Notes under the pieces: model-generated
What the model was told of the DNA's origin: nothing
Databases searched by the model: none
Seen by the model: only the letters and a program-made list of their open reading frames with translations
NCBI GenBank assembly: GCA_963809205.1
Contig: CAWEIS010000010.1
Coordinates: forward strand, 372,001 to 436,000
Length of the DNA stretch: 64,000 nt
Direction of reading: 5' to 3'
Source of the DNA: DATLLN01 sp963809205
GTDB lineage: Bacteria; Actinomycetota; Thermoleophilia; Gaiellales; JAICJC01
Translations under genes and position numbers: made by a program
Part shown: one piece after another, positions 8,169 through 15,630 of the stretch
Layout: each line of letters opens with the position of its first letter
How positions within the stretch are numbered: the first letter of the stretch is position 1

Positions 8169-9007
8169 GCCGGCAGCGCCACCCTGACGGAGCCGTTGTC
8201 GCGCAGCAGCGGCACGGGATCGAGCTGCAGCCGGTCGCCGTCCATCGAGCGGCCGGCCCGGGGCAGGAAGAACATCCGCTCGCAGCTCGGGCACTGCAGG
8301 GCGCCGTCGGCCAGCCGGCCGTCGTGCAGCGGCCCGTCGCAGCCGGCGCAGCGATCGGCGTACGCCAGCAGCGTGCCGCCGACGTTGGCGACAACCAGCG
8401 GTGAGCCCGCCACGTCGGCCGCGGCCAGCGACCCGACCGGCAGGAGATCGAGTCGGTCGATCTCCACCCATGCCGGAGCAAGGGCCGGCTCGGGCGCCGC
8501 ACCCGCCGGCGGAGGCGCGTCGATGCCCTCCACCTCGAGGCCGTTCAGGTCGGGCGCCGCCTGCTCCAGCGCCTGCTTGATCGCCAGCTCCAGCGTGACG
8601 CTGGAGGCGGAGCAGTCCGAGCAGCTGCCCTCGAGACGCAGCCGGGCGACGCCGTCGATCAGCGAGATCAGCTCGACGTTGCCGCCGTGCGACTCCATGT
8701 ACGGCCGCACCTGCTCCAGCGCCACGTGCACCCGGCGGTCGAGCGGTACCGGGTGCAGGTCGTGGATCATCAGCAGGGTCGCGACCAGCGGTTCGTCGGC
8801 CAGCGCGAGGGCGATCCGCTCGCCGTCCTGGTCGGCGGCGAGCGCCGCCATGATCTGCTCGAGCCCGGCGCCGTACATCTGGACGACGGCCGAGACCAGC
8901 TCGTCCGCCACCGCCCGGATCGCCGGGTCGCCGGCCGCCTCGAGCCGCTCCTGCAGGTCCTGCACCCGGCCGACCAGGTCGTCGGGCGCCTCGGTCGGCG
9001 AGATCAC
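8165..9007 (-). CDS. hhyE: Nfu/Rieske-like iron-sulfur protein, HhyE-type hydrogenase electron carrier
   Basis: A 280-residue two-domain protein. Residues about 90-150 are an NifU C-terminal (Nfu) domain with the C129-S-D-C132 pair. Residues about 185-275 have a Rieske-like fold signature, but the expected CxH and CxxH pairs are both replaced by CxxC (C220/C223 and C239/C242). In mycobacteria an iron-sulfur protein beside the group 1h hydrogenase (HhyE) is needed for activity and is proposed to pass electrons to menaquinone; this gene has the same place and type. The GTG start at 9007 follows GGGAGG by 10 bases. Confidence 0.82.
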   Translation of the reverse strand: MISPTEAPDDLVGRVQDLQERLEAAGDPAIRAVADELVSAVVQMYGAGLEQIMAALAADQDGERIALALADEPLVATLLMIHDLHPVPLDRRVHVALEQVRPYMESHGGNVELISLIDGVARLRLEGSCSDCSASSVTLELAIKQALEQAAPDLNGLEVEGIDAPPPAGAAPEPALAPAWVEIDRLDLLPVGSLAAADVAGSPLVVANVGGTLLAYADRCAGCDGPLHDGRLADGALQCPSCERMFFLPRAGRSMDGDRLQLDPVPLLRDNGSVRVALPA

Positions 9008-9022
9008 CTCGGGGTCACCTCC

Positions 9023-10801
9023 CTATGCCAGTGCCGTGGGCGTGTGCACGACCTTCCGCACCTTGCCGCCTCCGGTGTACATGTGTACGCCGCACGGCAG
9101 GCAGGGGTCGAACGAGCGCACCGCCCGCATGATGTCGATGCCCTTGAAGTTCTCGGGGCCGTTCTCCTCGAAGATCGGGGTGTTCTGCACGGCGTCCTCG
9201 TACGGGCCGGGGGTGCCGTTGACGTCGCGCGGGCTGGCGTTCCATGGCGTCGGCGGGTAGGGCTGGTAGTTCGCGATCTTGCCCTCGCGGATCACCATGT
9301 GGTGGGAGAGCACGCCGCGGGCGGCCTCATGGAAGCCGCAGCTGACGGCGTTCTCGGGCACCTTGAACGAGTTCCAGCTCTTGGTGCGGCCGGCCTGCAC
9401 CTCTTTCATCGCCCGCTCCAGGCAGTGCAGCGCGATCAGCGCGGCGTACGCCTGGTGGTAGCTGCGGGCCCGGTCGCGCTCGATCGCGTTCGACTTCTCG
9501 GGCACCGTCCACTCGAGCTCCATCTCCGGCATGTTGGGCGAGCGCGGCAGCACCATCTGCAGCGAGTGACCCGTCGCCTTGACGTACCCGAAGTCGACGA
9601 TCCCCGCCTTGGCGGTGCACCACTGGCGGGCGAACGGGCCGCCGCCGGTGTCGCAGCAGACGGTGGTATCGGTGCGCTTGTCGTAGACGCGCGGCGAGAC
9701 CACCCACGTGTACTTGTCGGCGAAGTCGCGCTTCTGCGGCTTCGGCAGCGTGACCTTGTTCCACGGATGGTTCTTGTCGACCGGGTTGCCCAGCGGATCC
9801 TTGTCGACGAAGGTCGGCTCGTTCTCCCACGAGTCGAAGTACGACGAGCCGAGCAGGATGCGGATCATCAGGTTGATCTCGACGAGGTCGGTGGTGATCA
9901 GCTCGCCGTTGATCGCGATGCCCGGCGTGATGTACCGCTTGCGGCCCCACTCGGTCATCGTCCGGTAGTCGTAGTCGACGTAGTCCGGATCGTCGAAGCA
10001 CCCCCAGTTGACCAGGTTGGTGTCGCGGTAGCCGACCATGTCGTACCCGGGCAGCTCCTGGAGGAAGAAGTCGTACAGGTCGTCGTGCATCGGCACGCTG
10101 CGCTTGACGTAGTCGAAGTAGCGCATCAGCCGCACGTAGTAGTCGGTGCAGGTCTGATGCGTGATGTCCGCGCTGCAGCCGCCCGGCATGATCGTCGACG
10201 GGTGCGTGTGCCGTCCGCCGAACAGGCAGTACATCTCGCGCGTGTAGCGGGCGACGTGCAGCGTCTCCAGGTAGAACTCGCCGGTGAACGGGTTCAGCGC
10301 CCGCATGATGTCGGCGATCGTGCCGTACCCGTGGATGTCCTTGTGCGGCGCCGAGGTGGTCTCGGCCTTGGCCAGCAGCGATGGGTTCGTCTCCTTGACC
10401 ATCTGCTCGCAGAAGTCCACGTTGGCCATGCAGTCGTTGAAGATCGCGTGGTCGAAGATGTAGTCGGCGGACTCGGCGAGGTTGAACGCGAGGTCACCCA
10501 ATGCCGGCGGCTTGACGCCGTATGCCATGTTCTGGTTCAGGCACGAGCACGTCGCGTGGTTGTCACCGCAGATACCACAGATGCGGCTGGTGATGAAGTG
10601 CGCGTCCCGCGGATCGATCCCCTTCATGAAGATGTCGAAGCCGCGGAAGATCATCGACGTGCTGTAGCACTTGTTGACGCGCTGGTTCGTGAAGTCGATC
10701 TCCGTGTGGATCCCGAGGCTGCCGACGATGCGCGTGATCGGGTCCCACGACATCTCCTTGACGACGACCTTCTGCTCGCGGGGAGACTCAACCGTTGCCA
10801 T
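9023..10801 (-). CDS. hhyL: Group 1h [NiFe]-hydrogenase large subunit
   Basis: A 592-residue catalytic subunit. The two NiFe ligand motifs are intact: RICGICGDNH (C75, C78, H82) and DPCLPCGVH (C567, C570, H573). A 19-residue C-terminal tail after H573 should be removed by the protease encoded at 5149-5673. The CGDNHATCS-type L1 motif, the DPCLPCGVHMY end and the gene context fit the high-affinity actinobacterial (group 1h, formerly group 5) enzymes that oxidise atmospheric H2. It lies 3 bases after hhyS, with a clear upstream GGTGG. It has no signal peptide; a membrane link must come through partners. Confidence 0.97.
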   Translation of the reverse strand: MATVESPREQKVVVKEMSWDPITRIVGSLGIHTEIDFTNQRVNKCYSTSMIFRGFDIFMKGIDPRDAHFITSRICGICGDNHATCSCLNQNMAYGVKPPALGDLAFNLAESADYIFDHAIFNDCMANVDFCEQMVKETNPSLLAKAETTSAPHKDIHGYGTIADIMRALNPFTGEFYLETLHVARYTREMYCLFGGRHTHPSTIMPGGCSADITHQTCTDYYVRLMRYFDYVKRSVPMHDDLYDFFLQELPGYDMVGYRDTNLVNWGCFDDPDYVDYDYRTMTEWGRKRYITPGIAINGELITTDLVEINLMIRILLGSSYFDSWENEPTFVDKDPLGNPVDKNHPWNKVTLPKPQKRDFADKYTWVVSPRVYDKRTDTTVCCDTGGGPFARQWCTAKAGIVDFGYVKATGHSLQMVLPRSPNMPEMELEWTVPEKSNAIERDRARSYHQAYAALIALHCLERAMKEVQAGRTKSWNSFKVPENAVSCGFHEAARGVLSHHMVIREGKIANYQPYPPTPWNASPRDVNGTPGPYEDAVQNTPIFEENGPENFKGIDIMRAVRSFDPCLPCGVHMYTGGGKVRKVVHTPTALA

Positions 10802-10804
10802 CGT

Positions 10805-11863
10805 TCACCACCTCTTCTGATATCCGGTCGTGAGGGTGCGGCCCTTGCGCCGCCACTCGGGTTCCTTGTCGAACTTGGTCTCGATGTTGCGCTTGCGCAT
10901 GTAGCGCACGATCGGGCCGTAGGCGCCCTTCTGGAAACTCGACGCCGCCGCGCCCCACCGGTCGGCATCCATGAACGGCATGAACTTGTCGGGGAAGCCG
11001 GGCATCGTGCAGGCCATGCAGATGCCGCCCACGTTGGGGCAGCCGCCGATGCCGTTGACCCACCCGCGGACCGGCACGTTGCACTTGACGACCGGCCCCT
11101 TGCAGCCCAGCTTGACCAGGCAGCGGTGGTCGGAGCCGTACTCGGTGGCGAACTCGCCCTGCTCGGCGAAGCCCGCCCTGTTGCAGCCCTCGCGCACCGT
11201 GCGGCCGAACAGCCACCGTGGGCGCAGGGCCTCGTCGAGGTCCGGCGCCGGTGCGCGGCCGGCCAGGTGCAGCGCCAGGTAGAGCAGCGTCTCGGTCATG
11301 TTGTCCGGCTGGGCGGGGCACCCGGGGATGCAGACCACCGGCAGCCCGGCCGTCGACTTCCAGTTCCAGCCCACGTAGTCGGGGACGCCCATCGCGCCGG
11401 TCGGGTTGTTCTTCATCGCCGGGATGCCGCCGTAGGTGGCGCAGGTGCCGACCGCGACCAGCGCAGCGCACTTCGGCGCCAGCCGGTCGATCCACTCGTT
11501 CATGGTGATGGGCTGGCCGGTCTCCGGGTTGACGGCGAACCCGGTCCAGAACCCCTCGCCGTTGATCTCCTCGTTGCCCAGCGACCCCTCGATGACGAGC
11601 ACGAACGGGTCGAGCTTGCCCTGCTCGGCGTCGAACCACGCCTGGGCGTAGTCCTGGCCGTTCTGATAGTCCACCACCTGGTTATGGATGACCACCTTGG
11701 GCATGCCGGGGATCGCCTGCAGGATGATGTCCTCGAGGCTCGGGTTGGTGGCCGACGTCATGGCGACGGAGTCGCCTTCGCAGGAGAGCCCTGTCGTCAT
11801 CCACAGGACGTGGGCGGTCACCGCCTCGGTCTTCCTGTGCTCTGCGAATGCCGGGTGCGCCAT
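10805..11863 (-). CDS. hhyS: Group 1h [NiFe]-hydrogenase small subunit, Arg at the usual distal-cluster His
   Basis: A 352-residue Fe-S subunit. Proximal cluster ligands C28, D31 (CEGD), C141 and C182 match the 3Cys-1Asp proximal cluster described for the Ralstonia actinobacterial-type enzyme. Medial and distal ligands C227, C248, C254, C261, C275, C282 and C285 are present, but the position that is His in the family (H-x-x-C) is R224 here (TVREGC), a one-base change from CAC to CGC. No Tat signal is seen, as usual for this group. The ATG at 11863 follows GAGAGGAGAG. It forms the heterodimer with HhyL. Confidence 0.96.
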   Translation of the reverse strand: MAHPAFAEHRKTEAVTAHVLWMTTGLSCEGDSVAMTSATNPSLEDIILQAIPGMPKVVIHNQVVDYQNGQDYAQAWFDAEQGKLDPFVLVIEGSLGNEEINGEGFWTGFAVNPETGQPITMNEWIDRLAPKCAALVAVGTCATYGGIPAMKNNPTGAMGVPDYVGWNWKSTAGLPVVCIPGCPAQPDNMTETLLYLALHLAGRAPAPDLDEALRPRWLFGRTVREGCNRAGFAEQGEFATEYGSDHRCLVKLGCKGPVVKCNVPVRGWVNGIGGCPNVGGICMACTMPGFPDKFMPFMDADRWGAAASSFQKGAYGPIVRYMRKRNIETKFDKEPEWRRKGRTLTTGYQKRW

Positions 11864-11880
11864 CGTCTCTCCTCTCGACC

Positions 11881-12975
11881 TCAACAGATCCGCGGCAGCG
11901 GGTCGCCAACCAGCTGGTCCATGACCCGCCGTCCGCCGAAGCTCGTCTCCACCAGCACCATCCCTCCGGGCTCGGTTCGCACCTCGCCGATCTCGGCCGC
12001 GTCCTGGCAGCCGGGCACCGCCTGCAGCGCGGCCAGCGCCGCGTCCGCGCCGTCGGCGGCGACGAACGCGACGAACGCGCCCTCGTTGGCGACGTACATC
12101 GGGTCGATGCCGAGCAGCTCGGCCGCGCCGGCCACCGCCGGGCGGACGGGGACGGCGGCCTCGCGCACGACCATCGCGACGGCCGATGCGCGGGCCAGCT
12201 CGTTCAGCACCGACGCCACGCCGCCGCGGGTCGCGTCGCGCATGCAGCGCACGTGCGGTCCGGCCGCGTCCAACAGCCCATCGACGGCGGGCCACAGCGA
12301 GCGCGTGTCCGACTCGATCTCGGCGTCCAGGTCGAACTCGCCGCGCGCCAGCATGATCGCCGTGCCGTGCTCGCCGATGCTCCCGGATAGCAGGATGCGG
12401 TCACCCGGGCGCAGACCGGCAGGTGAGAGCTGCGCCCGAGGATCGCGGCGGCCGACGCCGGCGGTGGTCACGTACATGCCGTCGGCGTGGCCACGCTCCA
12501 CCACCTTGGTGTCGCCGGCGACCACCTGGACTCCCGCCTCCTGCGCGCTGCGGGCGATCGCCTCGACCTCTGCGCGGAGCACGTCGGCGGGAAGGCCCTC
12601 CTCGAGCACCAGCGACAGCGTCAGGACGAGCGGCCGCGCGCCGGAGACGGCCAGGTCGTTGACGGTGCCGTTGACAGCCAGCTCGCCGATCGACCCGCCG
12701 GGGAATCGCAGCGGCCTGACGACGTAGGAGTCCGTCGTCAGCGCCAGCCCGACGCCGTCCACCGTGAGCTCGGCCGCGTCGGCCAGCCGCCCCAGCTCGT
12801 CCCCGCCGAGCGCCGGCACGAAGAGGCCCTCAATCAGCGTCTGTGTCGCCTTGCCGCCGGCGCCGTGGGCCATCGTGATCTGGGAGTCGCGGAACTTCGC
12901 CGGACGGCTGCGCACATGCTCGATCAGGCCGAGCACGTGCTGCTCGCGATCGGAGATGGTCGACGGCTCGGCCAT
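11881..12975 (-). CDS. hypE: HypE, cyanide-ligand synthesis (thiocarboxamide dehydratase)
   Basis: A 364-residue PurM-like ATPase that dehydrates the thiocarboxamide to thiocyanate on its C-terminal Cys. It ends in the family signature PRIC. The N-terminal half has MAHGAGGKATQTLI and TTDSYVV and the middle has AVNGTVNDLAVSGA and VAGDTKVVERG, all typical. The ATG at 12975 shares a base with the hypD stop (TGATG); a GTG one codon earlier would overlap as GTGA and cannot be excluded. Confidence 0.96.
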   Translation of the reverse strand: MAEPSTISDREQHVLGLIEHVRSRPAKFRDSQITMAHGAGGKATQTLIEGLFVPALGGDELGRLADAAELTVDGVGLALTTDSYVVRPLRFPGGSIGELAVNGTVNDLAVSGARPLVLTLSLVLEEGLPADVLRAEVEAIARSAQEAGVQVVAGDTKVVERGHADGMYVTTAGVGRRDPRAQLSPAGLRPGDRILLSGSIGEHGTAIMLARGEFDLDAEIESDTRSLWPAVDGLLDAAGPHVRCMRDATRGGVASVLNELARASAVAMVVREAAVPVRPAVAGAAELLGIDPMYVANEGAFVAFVAADGADAALAALQAVPGCQDAAEIGEVRTEPGGMVLVETSFGGRRVMDQLVGDPLPRIC

Positions 12976-14090
12976 CACACGACCTCCCGCTCACGGGCGA
13001 AGCGGCCGTAGTTGTAGTAGGCCGCGCACGCGCCCTCGGACGAGACCATGCAGGTTCCGATCGGCCGCTCGGGCGTGCACGCCGTACCGAACACCTTGCA
13101 CTCCCAGGGCTTGATGACGCCCTTCAGCACCTCGCCGCACTGGCACGCCTTGGGGTCGGCGACCCGCACGCCGGGGACGCTGAAGCGGCGCTCCGCGTCG
13201 AGGTCGGCGTACGCATCCGTCAGCCTGAGGCCGCTGTGCGAGATGAATCCGAGGCCGCGCCACTCGAAGTGCGGCCGCAGCTCGAACACCTCGGCCATCA
13301 CCTCGAGCGCCTTCAGGTTGCCCTCGTAGGGAACCACCCGGCGGTACTGGTTCTCGACCTCGCACCGGCCTTCGGCCAGCTGGCGGAGGATCATCTGGAT
13401 CGCCTGCAGGATGTCGAGCGGCTCGAACCCGGCGATCACGACCGGCTTGGCGTAGTCCGCCGGGATGAACTCGAATGGGCGTGCGCCGACCACCGTCGAG
13501 ACGTGCCCGGGCCCGATGAACCCGTCGAGCCGGAGGTCGGGGGACTCGAGCAGCGCGCGCAGCGGAGGCACGATCGTCACGTGGCTGCACATGCACGAGA
13601 AGTTGGTCAGCCTCTCGGCCCGCGCGCGCTTCAGGGTGAGCGCCGTGGACGGGGCTGTCGTCTCGAAGCCGATGGCGAAGAACACGACCTCGCGATCCGG
13701 GTTCTCGCGGGCGATCCGGAGCGCGTCGAGCGGTGAGTAGACCATGCGGATGTCGGCGCCTTTGGCCTTCGCGTCCAGCAGCGTGCCGCGCGACCCGGGG
13801 ACGCGCATCATGTCGCCGAAGCATGTGAAGATCACGTTGTCTTCATGGGCTACGGCGATGCCGTCGTCGACGCGTCCCATCGGAATCACGCACACCGGGC
13901 AGCCGGGGCCGTGAACCAGCTCCACGTTCGACGGCAGCAGGTCGTCGACCCCGTACTTGTAGATCGAGTGCGTGTGGCCGCCGCAGACCTCCATGAACTT
14001 GTAGTGGCGGCCGGGCTCGACCAGCGACAGGATCTCGCCGGCCACGGCGCGACCCAGCGCGGCGTCGCGGAACTCGTCGACGTATCTCAT
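12975..14090 (-). CDS. hypD: HypD, Fe(CN)2CO assembly scaffold
   Basis: A 371-residue HypD. The CGGHTHSI motif (C36), GPGCPVC (C64 and C67) and the C-terminal Cys-rich [4Fe-4S] region (KACQCGEVL, KPWECKVFG, GTACTPERP, GTCMVSSEGAC) are all intact. HypD and HypC hold the iron while HypE and HypF supply cyanide. The ATG at 14090 overlaps the previous stop (ATGA); a longer frame upstream belongs to other genes. Confidence 0.96.
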   Translation of the reverse strand: MRYVDEFRDAALGRAVAGEILSLVEPGRHYKFMEVCGGHTHSIYKYGVDDLLPSNVELVHGPGCPVCVIPMGRVDDGIAVAHEDNVIFTCFGDMMRVPGSRGTLLDAKAKGADIRMVYSPLDALRIARENPDREVVFFAIGFETTAPSTALTLKRARAERLTNFSCMCSHVTIVPPLRALLESPDLRLDGFIGPGHVSTVVGARPFEFIPADYAKPVVIAGFEPLDILQAIQMILRQLAEGRCEVENQYRRVVPYEGNLKALEVMAEVFELRPHFEWRGLGFISHSGLRLTDAYADLDAERRFSVPGVRVADPKACQCGEVLKGVIKPWECKVFGTACTPERPIGTCMVSSEGACAAYYNYGRFAREREVV

Positions 14091-14329
14091 CCGCGGTCCC
14101 CGCCGGCCAGCGCAGCGATCGCGACGCCGGCATGCACCAGCACCCGGTCGCCGGGCAGCACGTGGTCGACCAGCGTCGTCTCGACCGGCCACAGCTCGCC
14201 GGCGTCATCGCTGCACAGGCTGATGCCGGGCTCGTTGTCATGCCCGACGATTGTCATCGGGATGCCGTCGTCGCCGCAGGTGATGCAGTGATCGGCGGTG
14301 CAGGCTGGAGCCGGGGCCGGATCGGTCAC
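14087..14329 (-). CDS. HypC/HupF-like accessory protein, second copy
   Basis: An 80-residue protein of the HypC/HupF fold. It has the C-terminal OB-like signature VLPGDRVLVHAGVAIA, but the N-terminus differs from classical HypC: there is no Met-Cys, and the Cys pair is in CITCGDDGIPM at about residues 15-25. Two HypC-type proteins in one operon are known in several uptake-hydrogenase loci, where one can serve the large subunit at high O2. The GTG start overlaps the hypC stop (GTGA). Confidence 0.85.
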   Translation of the reverse strand: MTDPAPAPACTADHCITCGDDGIPMTIVGHDNEPGISLCSDDAGELWPVETTLVDHVLPGDRVLVHAGVAIAALAGGDRG

Positions 14330-14604
14330 TCGATCACGCTGGCCTTCAGCTCCTCGAGCTCGCGCTCGTAGTCCTCACCCATCCGCTCGAGCATGCGGCG
14401 GGTCGCCCGCGCCTCGTCCTCGTCGACCTGGGAGATCGCGAACCCGACGTGGATCAGCACCCAGTCCCCGGGCCCGACCCCACCGTCGTCGGCGTCCAGC
14501 AGGCCGATGTTGACGTTCCTGCGGACGCCCGCCACGTCAACCCGCGCGAGCCGCCGGTCGTCATCGACGACCTCCACGATCTGGCCCGGGATGGCGAGGC
14601 ACAT
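14326..14604 (-). CDS. hypC: HypC hydrogenase assembly chaperone
   Basis: A 92-residue HypC beginning MCLAIPGQIVEV; the essential Cys2 fixes the ATG at 14604. The beta-barrel core ends with GDWVLIHVGFAISQVDEDEA, followed by a helical extension (about 68-92) rich in Glu and Arg. It carries the Fe(CN)2CO unit between HypD and the large-subunit precursor. It is the first gene of the minus-strand hydrogenase operon, and the palindromes 14678-14718 lie 74-114 bases upstream. Confidence 0.95.
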   Translation of the reverse strand: MCLAIPGQIVEVVDDDRRLARVDVAGVRRNVNIGLLDADDGGVGPGDWVLIHVGFAISQVDEDEARATRRMLERMGEDYERELEELKASVIE

Positions 14605-14677
14605 GCGGCGGAGACCCTCCGGTCGGCGCGGGGACAGGGCCTGTTCTACCACCCCGGTTTCCGCACTCCGCAGACGG

Positions 14678-14693
14678 GGTAACTGCGATTACC
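14678..14693. promoter_or_regulatory. Palindrome GGTAA-N6-TTACC, site 1 of the hydrogenase divergent promoter
   Basis: A perfect 5-6-5 inverted repeat (GGTAA ctgcga TTACC), the spacing used by CRP/FNR-family dimers. It is one of a pair whose starts are 25 bases apart, between hypC (minus) and a CRP/FNR-family gene (plus). Confidence 0.6.
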
Positions 14694-14702
14694 GGCGGTT
14701 CC

Positions 14703-14718
14703 GGTAACCCTGATTACC
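14703..14718. promoter_or_regulatory. Palindrome GGTAA-N6-TTACC, site 2 of the hydrogenase divergent promoter
   Basis: The second perfect copy (GGTAA ccctga TTACC). The overlapping arms TTACCGG-N5-CCGGTAA (14689-14707) form a further palindrome between the two sites. A TACACT -10-like hexamer for the plus strand lies at 14752-14757. The rest of 14605-14934 holds no other gene I can support. Confidence 0.6.
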
Positions 14719-14934
14719 GGGTTCCGTCCGGTGGTGCAGTCCCCCCGGGACTACACTCGTTTCTCACGTCGAGAGGCTTGAGCGATACCCGTCGATGGTC
14801 GTGATCTGCGGCCCGGAGATGCCGCACGGTGGTCTGGCTCCTCCCGCGCCAAGCGGCCCGAGTCACCGCCGCTCTTCGCGTATGTCCTGGACGCCGACGA
14901 CGACCTGGCGGAGGAGCTGGACGTCCGCACACGG

Positions 14935-15630
14935 GTGGCGGCGCGGCAGGTCGCGACCGCGCGGGTGCTCGACGCACACGCCGGCGACTGCGACCTCGGG
15001 CCGTGGTTCGCCGCGGCCGGCGAGGGGCCGGGACTGCTGCTGCTCGACGGACTGGTGGCCGTGCAGACCCGGATCGTCAACCGCACCGTCACCGAACTGC
15101 TCGGCACCGGCGACCTGCTGCAGCCCGTGGGCGTCCGCGTCGACGACATGATCGAGCGCGAGGTGGGTTGGCGGGCGCTCCAGCCGACGCGGTTCGCGTT
15201 GCTCGACGAGGAGTTCGCGCAGCGGGTGCTGCCCTGGCCGCAGATCGCCCACGCCCTGCTGCGCCGTGCCGAGAACCGGGCCGACGACCTCGACGCGATC
15301 CGTGCGATCTCCTGCCAGCCCCGGCTCGAGGTGCGGCTGGTGCTCCTGCTCTGGCACCTGGCAGCGCGCTGGGGACGCGTCGAGGCGTCGGGCATCCGCG
15401 TCTGCCTGCCGTTGACGCACCGGCTACTCGGCCAGATGGTGGCCGCCGAGCGCCCGTCGATCTCGCACGCGCTGTCGCGGCTGTCGCGCGCGGGCCTCGT
15501 CACCGGCGCACCCGGCGACTGGCACCTGCACGGCCGGCTGGACGAGCACCTGGAGTCGCTGATCGAGCGGACGACGCGGCTCGAACCCCATACCGGCCCG
15601 GACGCCGACCAGATCGCGACCGGCGCATGA
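14935..15630 (+). CDS. CRP/FNR-family transcription regulator
   Basis: At least 231 residues: an N-terminal beta-roll sensor domain (DLLQPVGV, ALLDEEFA) and a C-terminal winged helix with PLTHRLLGQMVAAERPSISH, the HTH_Crp recognition region. It has no FNR-like N-terminal Cys cluster. The GTG at 14935 is the only standard start in frame, but codon use looks coding back to about 14870 (VLDADDDLAEELDVRTRVA), so a CTG start at 14887 or thereabouts is possible. It stops in an ATGA overlap with the second small-subunit gene. The adjacent CRP-type palindromes suggest control of itself and of the hydrogenase operon. Confidence 0.88.
   Translation: MAARQVATARVLDAHAGDCDLGPWFAAAGEGPGLLLLDGLVAVQTRIVNRTVTELLGTGDLLQPVGVRVDDMIEREVGWRALQPTRFALLDEEFAQRVLPWPQIAHALLRRAENRADDLDAIRAISCQPRLEVRLVLLLWHLAARWGRVEASGIRVCLPLTHRLLGQMVAAERPSISHALSRLSRAGLVTGAPGDWHLHGRLDEHLESLIERTTRLEPHTGPDADQIATGA

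Noticed and set aside
8687..12727. A 1346-codon open frame on the plus strand across the hydrogenase structural genes
   Set aside because: It is antisense to hhyE, hhyL, hhyS and hypE, whose products match known families; long antisense frames are expected at this GC content, and the composition (Arg/Val/His-rich) is non-natural.
14678..14718. Fur box
   Set aside because: Fur-family sites are AT-rich 7-1-7 palindromes; GGTAA-N6-TTACC has the 5-6-5 geometry of CRP/FNR sites instead.
14935..15630. FNR-type oxygen sensor
   Set aside because: The regulator lacks the N-terminal Cys cluster needed for an FNR [4Fe-4S] centre; only scattered Cys residues are present.
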